NCBI GenBank assembly: GCA_023423935.1
Contig: JAFAEQ010000005.1
Location: 1-64,000, forward strand
From: Pseudomonadota bacterium
Lineage (GTDB): Bacteria > Pseudomonadota > Gammaproteobacteria > Steroidobacterales > Steroidobacteraceae
Length of the DNA: 64,000 bases
Direction: 5' to 3'
Of the stretch, positions 58,231 to 64,000 are shown one piece after another. Numbering within the stretch: position 1 is the stretch's first letter; every line of letters begins with the position of its first letter. The notes under the pieces are model-generated. The model saw nothing but the letters and a program-made list of their open reading frames with translations. It was not told the DNA's origin and did not search any database. The position numbers were made by a program, and so were the translations under genes.

Positions 58231-60045
58231 TCACGCACTGAGTGCTTCAGCATAGTTCGGACTGACTTCCACTGTTCGAGAGCATCGTTTGATGACCTCT
58301 CGCCATGGATCAGACAGGTGGACATTCATCAGCACGGTGCGATCAAGACGATCCACGGGCAACCCGTAAGCGATGATCTGCGCAGGCGTGCTGAAGATCT
58401 CCAGCTCGTGCACGCCACGATTGCACAGAGCGGCTCGCACCGCGGCCCATGGGGCACTTGCGCTGACGCGGTACACGGATGCGTCGGTGTGAACCTCGTT
58501 GCCGATCACCCGGGCCGAGCCTGGTGCTCGCGGCGGATCGAGGTCTCCCGGCTTTGGCAAAGATTCGGCAACGATGAGGGAAACGGGAATCCGGCCGACG
58601 TCCTCGCCCAACACCCTGCGGCCGAGATGCTCGGCGGACCCGCCGCCAGCGATCACTACACACAGTCCCGGAATGGAGTTTGCTTCGATGAAGGCTCCGC
58701 CGCTGTGCCATGGTGACTGCGTGATATCCGGTGTCACATAGTCGAGTCCTGCCGTGGAAAGTCCCATCGATGTCGCGAGCTGTTCGGCCATGGCTTTGAG
58801 CGATGGATGCGCCTGCGCCGTGACGTCGATGCAGCCTCCTCCTGTGGAAAGGTTGGCGTTGGTCCGCAACTGAATTCGTCGACCTGCGGCCGGAACGAAC
58901 TCCGGCTCGATCCCTTGCGCGCGCAGGCACTCGAGGACGACGTCATCGATGAGGAGCGGTCGCATGTATCGGCTTCTCACGATGTCCTGGGATCGTGGAG
59001 CATTCAGAACATCCATCAGCTCACGAACGGTTCGCTGTCCGTCACCGACCACCACAGGCGGCTCGCGCCTGATGACCGCGACACACTTTCCCCCGATGAC
59101 CATCAGCCGGTGATCGTCGCCCTTTACGAACTGTTCGATCATGACCGGTCCCGCGTTCGCCCGCTGCGCGGCGTCGAAGGCGACTCGCGCACGTTCGAGA
59201 TCCTCGATGCAGACCGTCACCGCCGTGCCCTTGCTGCCTTTGAGCGGCTTGATGACGCACGGGTAGCCAACGATCGAGATCGCTTTTTCCAGCTGGGACG
59301 CGGCATCGATCACCGCGTGCATCGGCGTGGGGACTCCCATCGCACGAAACAATGCTTTGCACGAAGCCTTGTTGGTCGAAAGCTGATTGCCAATCATGCT
59401 GTCGGCCGTCGAAGCCGACTCCTGAAAGACCCGACCGCGCGCTCCCCACCCGTACTGATACAGGCCGAGCTGCGAAAAACGCAGGAACGGGATTGCCGCC
59501 TTGTGTGCGGTCGTCATCAGGATTGCGCTCTGGTAGTCGGGATGATGTTTCCTGCAGATGTCCCAGAGCTTGCCCAGTGCCGAGGCCATGTGTTCCATCG
59601 TGCTCGGGCGCGGGCCGCAGAACATTGTGCCGGCGAGCTTGAGCGCACCCAATGAAACGCGCGGATCGTGATACCCGATGATCAGCAGCACACCCTCGCG
59701 CTCGAGCACGGCTTTCGCGACATTCAGAACGCCGCGCACCTCGGTCAAGGCACAGCGAGCCCATGTGACGAGGTACTGGCCCACGTCGGTCGCCGTCAAT
59801 TCATCGGGAAGCGATGGCGCTTCGAACCATGCGCGACTCGCCTCGCTCATGCGACTCATTCTCGCGCCGGCATCGAGAAGCAATTCCGGATCCATCGTGA
59901 GCCGCGTCACGATGACGGGCTCATCCGCGTGGATACTTGGGCCCACATAAGTGTGCAGGTGCTCGATGCGGAGATTGGGCGGCGTGTTCATGATCTGGTC
60001 TGGCGGCACGGTGTCGCCGACGATACACAGGGCACGCCGAGCCAT
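58231..60045 (-). CDS. ATP-grasp protein related to cyanophycin synthetase
   Basis: 604 residues. The central ATP-grasp domain (about 215-480) shows the cyanophycin-synthetase pattern: LSTNKASCKALFRAMGVPTP, GYPCVIKPLKGSKGTAVTVC, VMIEQFVKGDDHRLMVIGGK, VAVIRREPPVVVGDGQRTVR, then GGCIDVTAQAHPS and LDYVTPDI. The N-terminal half does not match the cyanophycin synthetase glutamate-binding part that I know, and the Mur-ligase half is missing: length 604 against about 870. So it is a stand-alone ligase for an amino acid or peptide. ATG 60045 chosen; TTG 60063 possible. Confidence 0.72.
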   Translation of the reverse strand: MARRALCIVGDTVPPDQIMNTPPNLRIEHLHTYVGPSIHADEPVIVTRLTMDPELLLDAGARMSRMSEASRAWFEAPSLPDELTATDVGQYLVTWARCALTEVRGVLNVAKAVLEREGVLLIIGYHDPRVSLGALKLAGTMFCGPRPSTMEHMASALGKLWDICRKHHPDYQSAILMTTAHKAAIPFLRFSQLGLYQYGWGARGRVFQESASTADSMIGNQLSTNKASCKALFRAMGVPTPMHAVIDAASQLEKAISIVGYPCVIKPLKGSKGTAVTVCIEDLERARVAFDAAQRANAGPVMIEQFVKGDDHRLMVIGGKCVAVIRREPPVVVGDGQRTVRELMDVLNAPRSQDIVRSRYMRPLLIDDVVLECLRAQGIEPEFVPAAGRRIQLRTNANLSTGGGCIDVTAQAHPSLKAMAEQLATSMGLSTAGLDYVTPDITQSPWHSGGAFIEANSIPGLCVVIAGGGSAEHLGRRVLGEDVGRIPVSLIVAESLPKPGDLDPPRAPGSARVIGNEVHTDASVYRVSASAPWAAVRAALCNRGVHELEIFSTPAQIIAYGLPVDRLDRTVLMNVHLSDPWREVIKRCSRTVEVSPNYAEALSA

Positions 60046-60216
60046 GCGCCACGATTCCTCCAAAATGAATCTTTATGCCCGACGGTCTCCTGCATGGCGC
60101 GCTAGCCTACGGTCAACATCGCGGATGTCTGCATGAGCGCGCCGCATTGCGCCTTCGCGCCTGCGCAGATGTGCGTGCGCTTGGGCAGCGCCGAACAAGT
60201 CGCTCCTCGCCGCGTC

Positions 60217-60290
60217 AGCCGCTTCGCTGACAGGACTGTTTCAGCCGTTGCCCACTTCGCTGGTCAGGGAAGTCGCGAATCAGCACTTCC
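60217..60290 (-). mobile_element. Degenerate partial MITE copy
   Basis: CTGGTCAGGGAAGTCGCGAATCAG then CACTTCC corresponds to the outer part of the MITE (TCAGGGAAGTCGATAAATCAG, GCTTCC), with a looser match further left (CAGCCGTTGCCCACTTCG). It ends 25 nt before the ATG of the next gene. I give the longer motif in pieces because of divergence. Confidence 0.5.
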
Positions 60291-60315
60291 TTGGTCTTCA
60301 GGTCGCCTCGATCCA

Positions 60316-60840
60316 ATGACACGTACTGACGCCAATAGCCTGGAGCGGATCACCATCAGATACGTCGAACGCGAGGATCGCATTCGGCTCGCAGGACAAA
60401 CGCCGGAAGGCGAAGCCGTGATCGTCTGGATCACGCGCCGCCTGCTCGATCGACTGCTACCCGCACTCACCGAGCGCGTCGAAAGCGCTCTCAAGATGGA
60501 ACGCAAAGATGCGCCGCGGGCGACCGCGATGCTGCGTTTCGCCCAACAAGCCGCGCGAACGCAGTCGACTCCTCAGACTCCCGTGCGTGCAGGTAATGCG
60601 GCTGTGCAGTGGCTCGCGCACTCGGTCGATGTGAGCTTCGCGCCGCAACGCGTGCGCCTGTCTTTGCAGGGCGAGGAGGCTCGACGTGTGGACATCACCT
60701 TGGATCACGACATGCTGAGACAGCTGCTCAACATCCTCTACGACATGTATCGCCAGGCAAATTGGTCGACGGATGCCTGGCCCAACTGGATGCGCCCGGC
60801 GCAGATTCGGAAGGCTCAGGAGGGAAGGCAGATTCATTGA
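60316..60840 (+). CDS. Unknown 174-residue protein divergent from the ATP-grasp gene
   Basis: The sequence has an N-terminal beta-like part (ITIRYVEREDRIRLAGQTPE, AVIVWITRRLLDRLLPALTE), a charged linker with KMERKDAPRATAM, a second beta-like part (SVDVSFAPQRVRLSLQGEEA) and a helical tail (DHDMLRQLLNILYDMYRQAN, then WSTDAWPNWM). No signal peptide and no metal or nucleotide motif. ATG 60316 chosen; frames further upstream run into the MITE remnant. Position suggests a link to the ATP-grasp enzyme, which is inference. Confidence 0.7.
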   Translation: MTRTDANSLERITIRYVEREDRIRLAGQTPEGEAVIVWITRRLLDRLLPALTERVESALKMERKDAPRATAMLRFAQQAARTQSTPQTPVRAGNAAVQWLAHSVDVSFAPQRVRLSLQGEEARRVDITLDHDMLRQLLNILYDMYRQANWSTDAWPNWMRPAQIRKAQEGRQIH

Positions 60841-60857
60841 ATCGCCCGTCGCTCGAG

Positions 60858-61502
60858 CTACTCATTCACATCACTCTGCGTAGCTAAAGCCACCCATATC
60901 AGCCCGAGGGAAAAGCCGAACGCGATCCACAGGCACTGCAGATGCAGGAAGGAATAGGCCAGCGAGCCTGCGACCGCGCCCAGAATGAGCGCGAGCCACC
61001 GAAACAGATTAGGACGCCACGGTTTGTCGGAGCCGTACAGGCGGCCCGCCAGTCGCTGACCCAGCTTGACCAATGTGCCCGTCACGTATGTGACAGGAAC
61101 ACTCACTTCACCTTCCTTGACGAAGACATTGTTGGAGGCGCCCATCGCCACGGAGATCAAGGCCACCGCCGGCTTCTCCTGACCGTACACTGCCAGACCG
61201 GCGGCGATCCCCAGGACTGCCGTGACCAGCACCAGGACCGCCACCTGTTTGCCTCGAGGAATCGTTTCCCGAAGCACGGCCCCTGCTATCACGCCCGCAA
61301 CGAACAACGCGACGAGACCCAGCGGCAGGAACGTCGCCAGCGACCAATCGGGACGCGAGAGATCGACGCCCAATTGCGTCGAATTGCCGCTCATGAAAGA
61401 AACGAAATAGTGGCCGAGCACGCGGAATCCCACCGCATCGTTGAAACCAGCGAGACACGAAAGACTCACCGCCATCAGATCTGACCTGTGTTCGAGCGCC
61501 AT
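60858..61502 (-). CDS. DUF1275 / YoaK-family membrane protein
   Basis: 214 residues with six membrane helices. Family markers: SLSCLAGFNDAVGFRVLGHY, FVSFMSGNSTQLGV, then FVAGVIAGAVLRET and VPVTYVTGTLVKLGQRL. DUF1275 (YoaK) proteins are inner-membrane proteins of unknown transport role. Convergent with the unknown gene at 60316-60840. Confidence 0.88.
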   Translation of the reverse strand: MALEHRSDLMAVSLSCLAGFNDAVGFRVLGHYFVSFMSGNSTQLGVDLSRPDWSLATFLPLGLVALFVAGVIAGAVLRETIPRGKQVAVLVLVTAVLGIAAGLAVYGQEKPAVALISVAMGASNNVFVKEGEVSVPVTYVTGTLVKLGQRLAGRLYGSDKPWRPNLFRWLALILGAVAGSLAYSFLHLQCLWIAFGFSLGLIWVALATQSDVNE

Positions 61503-61810
61503 CGGTACTTCATCCCATTCGACACTGCGAGCGGCGGTCAGCGATCACGATCGCAGTAACTACGATTCGCGATCGAGTCACTACCCAAGACAGAGCAGCG
61601 AGGCGCCGCGCTCTTCTCAGCCCTCTGGAGTTACTCGCCTTACGTGACTCGCTTCGAGGCGACCCGATTTTCTCTCCCTGCTCGAGCCGTCAGCAACGAG
61701 CGAGAAGGCATAAATGCGCAGCACAGCTTCGACATCGACGATGCGGTAGTTCACGGACGACGTCTCCACGGAAGACTCACGACATAGCCAGAGAACACAA
61801 GTTTCTGCCT
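61503..61810. other. Intergenic, no supported gene
   Basis: Upstream of the DUF1275 gene on the minus strand and preceding the REP array. Nothing recognisable. Confidence 0.5.
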
Positions 61811-62182
61811 GTGGGTTCGGCTTAGCCGAACATCAAACCTGTCCGACTAAAGTCTGACTAAAGTCGGACCCACCAGGAGAAGGTCGAAGACAGTCTTACT
61901 TTGTGGCTCCCCCTTCCTTTTTGCGGTCTTTGCGGCTTTCTGAACCTCTGTCCGACTGAAGCCAGACTGAAGTCGGACTTACCGGGAGAAGATCGAAGAC
62001 AGTCTTTCCTTTGTAGGTTCAACTTCAGTCGAACACTTCGACCGGACTCACACTCTGCGGTCCAGGGTTCGCGCTTCATCGCTGTGGGTTCGACCTCAGT
62101 CGAACGCTTCGACCGGACTCACCACTCCGCGGTCCAGGGCTCGCGCCGCATCACTGTGGGTTCGACTTCAGTCGAACACTTC
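61811..62182. repeat. REP array adjoining the integrase relic
   Basis: At least five hairpins: GTGGGTTCGGCTTAGCCGAAC, GTCCGACTAAAGTC / GACTAAAGTCGGAC, GTCCGACTGAAGCCAGACTG, TTCGACCTCAGTCGAA and TTCGACTTCAGTCGAA. The repeated CTTCGACCGGACTCAC block occurs twice. The array stops exactly where the truncated integrase frame ends at 62183. Confidence 0.8.
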
Positions 62183-62544
62183 CTAGTTTGATCGCCCGCG
62201 GCAGAGCGCCTTCACGCGCCCGAACACCACAGGTAAATGTCGCGGCTTCTTCGCGCGCTGCACCTCGTCCAGCCACGGCAACTGGATCTTCAGGACGTCC
62301 CGATACAGGAATAGGATGGCATTCAACGCCTGATTCTGAGTGGAGGCGGACACGTTGCGCTCGATCGCCAGATCGCTCAGGAACTCCGTGAGCTCCCGCG
62401 CGCCCATCTCGATCGGATGGCGCTTGCCATGAAACAGGATGAATCGCCTGATCCATTGCAGGCCTGCTCGGTGCGGATGCTGTAATGGCGGATGCGAATG
62501 AGTTCTCGCACCTCATCCTGCAACTTTGGCCCATCTGCCTGCAC
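62183..62544 (-). pseudogene. Integron-type tyrosine integrase, N-terminal remnant (frameshifted, truncated)
   Basis: Frame 1 reads LQDEVRELIRIRHYSIRTEQAC and then goes wrong. One frame over, the family text resumes: WIRRFILFHGKRHPIEMGAR, ELTEFLSDLAIERNVSASTQ, NQALNAILFLYRDVLKIQLP, WLDEVQRAKKPRHLPVVF. The shift is near 62455-62460. The protein then ends after about 110 residues, where intact integron integrases have about 320, so the whole catalytic domain (R-HxxR-Y) is lost. The N-terminal core-binding domain text is that of IntI-type integrases as I know them. It is divergent from the cassette to its right, the usual integron arrangement. Confidence 0.8.
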
Positions 62545-62758
62545 GCGCGACGTCGAGATAGCCTCCTCCTTGGGCTTGCCGCGTTGACGGCTCCACAGCG
62601 TCACGACTATCTTCGCGACCAGCGCTGCCAAGTGCGGTGTTATTTCACCGCACTCCATCCAGAGATCGCAGCTAAGCCATGGAACGATCAGGTGAAAGTA
62701 CCGGGCATCCAGAACTGCAGCGGCACCCAAACACCGCACTTAGGCGGTCTATATAAGA

Positions 62759-62765
62759 GTTAGGC
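62759..62765 (+). other. att-like core site GTTAGGC
   Basis: GTTAGGC fits the GTTRRRY core at which integron cassettes join. It lies between the integrase relic and the cassette ORF, where attI or a first junction is expected. Confidence 0.55.
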
Positions 62766-62781
62766 GACAAAGAGATATGAA

Positions 62782-63327
62782 GTGAGTTCCATCGTCACGA
62801 TCCATTCTGGCTTTCGAATATCGATCATTGATCAACCCTTCTGGCATTTAGTCGGCCCGGCGTACGCATGGATGTTCCACAACAATGTTCGCGTGGGTTG
62901 CGGAGCGCTTCTTTCCGTATCGGCCACAATCGAGGGCGACCCACTCGCGCACGGCGCGCAAACGCCTTATTCATTCTGGAAGCGAAGCGATCCGAAAGAG
63001 ATTCATTTTGAGCGAGTTAGGGCCCAAAGATTTCCTTCGCTCCCAACCCGTATGAAGAGCCTCTTTGTATTCGACGATCACGCTCTGGTTGAGCGAGCCC
63101 AGCGAGAGTGGTTCTCCAGTGCAGCCAAGATTGTGTATGAATGCCGGGTCGCTACAGGTTCGAGTACGCATCGAGCGGATGCGCAGCTGTTGAACGGTTC
63201 TTCCGAGAAGTGGGAGGAGAACGCAATCGCGTACTGGTCAGGAGCAATGACCGCGGAACCCTTTCCTGAGACCCTGGTGTGCGGAACCTTATACTTTCCC
63301 CATTGGCGGTCTTTCCCCGCCGCCTAA
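62782..63327 (+). CDS. Integron gene-cassette protein, unknown function
   Basis: 181 residues from GTG 62782, 17 nt after the GTTAGGC core, with its stop codon inside GCCTAAC (63322-63328), the inverse core that starts an attC site. Both are the normal cassette geometry. The text MSSIVTIHSGFRISIIDQPF, FWKRSDPKEIHFERVRAQRF and PSLPTRMKSLFVFDDHALVE recalls DUF2441-like or ADP-ribosyl-related cassette proteins (weak recall only). G+C appears lower than in neighbouring genes. Confidence 0.65.
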   Translation: MSSIVTIHSGFRISIIDQPFWHLVGPAYAWMFHNNVRVGCGALLSVSATIEGDPLAHGAQTPYSFWKRSDPKEIHFERVRAQRFPSLPTRMKSLFVFDDHALVERAQREWFSSAAKIVYECRVATGSSTHRADAQLLNGSSEKWEENAIAYWSGAMTAEPFPETLVCGTLYFPHWRSFPAA

Positions 63328-63365
63328 CAAATCGATCTACGCGACGTGCGAGGACGCACGCGCGT
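63322..63365 (+). other. 5' part of an attC recombination site
   Basis: GCCTAACAAATCGATCTACG follows the cassette stop in the manner of attC 5' ends (RYYYAAC, AA, then an L-type box), continuing into the dyad CGACGTGCGAGGACGCACGC. I could not find the matching 3' half (…GTTRRRY with a complementary box) before 63850, so the site is probably broken. Confidence 0.5.
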
Positions 63366-63619
63366 GATGGATGGCGTTCGCCCTTCGGTGCCAGGGCCGG
63401 TGGCTTCGGGGTTTCTGCGAATGAGATTTTCATCATCAAAGCCGTTCGCCGCCTCTCCGGGCTCGCGTCATTCCTGATGCGCTGGAGAAGGAATGCCACG
63501 TCCGCTGCACCTGGCGCGCGTCGCAGGTTGCTCGATTGCAATGAATCCGGCGCGCGAGTGATTGCAAGGGCACTTCCCTAGCCCCCCCCCCAACCCCGGC
63601 CGGCAACCAGCGGCGTTTT
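63366..63619. other. Non-coding remnant with poly-C tract
   Basis: Between the attC start and the second integrase scrap. A run of ten C residues lies at 63582-63591. No gene supported. Confidence 0.5.
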
Positions 63620-63690
63620 ACGGTTCTGAGGCTGTAGTGAGCGTACCGAATGCGCTCGCGCAGCTGGCCCCGTAGGCGCTTGATCGAAGC
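63620..63690 (-). pseudogene. Second integron-integrase N-terminal scrap
   Basis: Reverse-strand frame reads RLRGQLRERIRYAHYSLRT, which matches the first helices of an IntI N-terminus (compare EVRELIRIRHYSIRTEQ at the first relic), then breaks. Only about 20 residues survive. It is a separate, diverged copy. Confidence 0.55.
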
Positions 63691-63847
63691 GGAGGACGGT
63701 CCATGTCCGATTGGCGTGTTATATATGGACGGATATACAGCACATGACCAATAATGCCTTGTGCAATCGGCAGTTGTGGATGCAACGGGGGACATGTTAT
63801 CTAGCAGCAACAGTGTTATCTCGCACCGGGACGCGTGCGAAAACAAG

Positions 63848-63854
63848 TTAGATC
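63848..63854 (+). other. Possible second att core GTTAGAT
   Basis: It fits GTTRRRY and lies 16 nt before the ATG of the final ORF, as the first core lies before the cassette ORF. A 7-bp match alone is weak. Confidence 0.25.
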
Positions 63855-63870
63855 TTCAGATCGCGAAGAA

Positions 63871-64000
63871 TGAGTACTCTGGACGACAATGCCGTTCCTC
63901 GGCAAACAAGCAGATGGGAGAGAGTCTCATCGCTCATCTCTCCAGTGCTGTATTGCGCGTTCTTTGTGTGGTTGTTCTACACCAGCGGTTTCAGGGGCCT
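63871..64000 (+). CDS. N-terminus of a membrane protein (runs off right edge)
   Basis: Open from ATG 63871 to the edge, 43 residues: a polar start (MSTLDDNAVPRQTSRWERVS) then a hydrophobic segment (LISPVLYCAFFVWLFYTSGF) that looks like a first membrane helix. GAAGA precedes the ATG. It may be a second cassette gene or a flanking chromosomal gene; too short to name. Confidence 0.5.

Overview
The window is high-GC chromosomal DNA, about 60% G+C by eye. It looks like a gammaproteobacterium of the Xanthomonadales/Steroidobacteraceae kind (inference, not proven). The grounds are several large TonB-dependent receptors with STN domains driven by FecI/FecR pairs, many secreted carbohydrate- and ester-active enzymes, REP-type hairpin repeats, and a decayed integron whose integrase and att sites resemble those of chromosomal integrons in that group. 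No rRNA, tRNA or CRISPR array was recognised.

Layout. (1) 1-14.9 kb, minus strand: two copies in tandem of the module ECF sigma factor, FecR anti-sigma, STN-type TonB-dependent receptor, secreted S9-family peptidase. An aldo/keto reductase lies between them. The first module's peptidase runs off the left edge. The second peptidase has hallmarks I associate with lasso-peptide isopeptidase-like S9 enzymes, so both modules read as sensing, import and cleavage systems for an extracellular peptide or similar ligand. (2) 15-21.8 kb: isoaspartyl peptidase, a structured leader region, a short aspartokinase-homoserine dehydrogenase fusion, a TRIC/UPF0126 membrane protein, an HExxH protein and a metallo-beta-lactamase-fold lipoprotein. 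(3) 22-22.9 kb: a macro-repeat made of REP doublets and a 9-bp tandem repeat. (4) 23-30.8 kb: small membrane and secreted proteins, a divergent esterase / GH43-CBM6 pair for hemicellulose, two DUF2382 stress proteins and an alpha/beta hydrolase. (5) 30.8-31.7 kb: five tandem units of about 190 bp carrying REP doublets. (6) 31.7-41.4 kb: DUF3237 protein, glycosyltransferase, S41 peptidase, GST, SnoaL-like protein, a frameshifted metallo-hydrolase, an alpha/beta hydrolase, a sterol-desaturase-family enzyme and a CadC-like regulator. (7) 41.7-46 kb: a tight cluster of ATP-grasp ligase, PLP decarboxylase, a 37-codon ORF and a flippase. (8) 46.2-52.5 kb: GH127, tannase/feruloyl esterase, and a GMC oxidoreductase divergent from a gluconate dehydrogenase subunit 3-like protein. 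(9) 53-61.5 kb: NylB-like hydrolase, DUF899, panB, SRPBCC, DoxX, EthD, a cyanophycin-synthetase-like ATP-grasp protein, an unknown 174-residue protein and a DUF1275 protein. (10) 61.8-64 kb: REP array, truncated and frameshifted integron integrase, att-like core site, one gene cassette, a second integrase scrap and the start of a membrane protein.

Two mobile-repeat families cut across the window. One is a MITE of about 110 bp with near-perfect terminal repeats and 4-bp CTAR target duplications, as expected of an IS5-type element: two full copies with matching duplications, one full copy without a clean match, one tip fragment and one degenerate copy. The other is the REP/BIME hairpin family. 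Functionally, the region joins nutrient scavenging (receptors, peptidases, hemicellulose and phenolic-ester hydrolases, sugar oxidation) with a few housekeeping genes (thrA-like, panB). The most unusual parts are the twin sensing/import/cleavage modules, the multi-hairpin leader before the ACT-less thrA-like gene, the ATP-grasp/decarboxylase/small-ORF/flippase cluster, and the relic integron.
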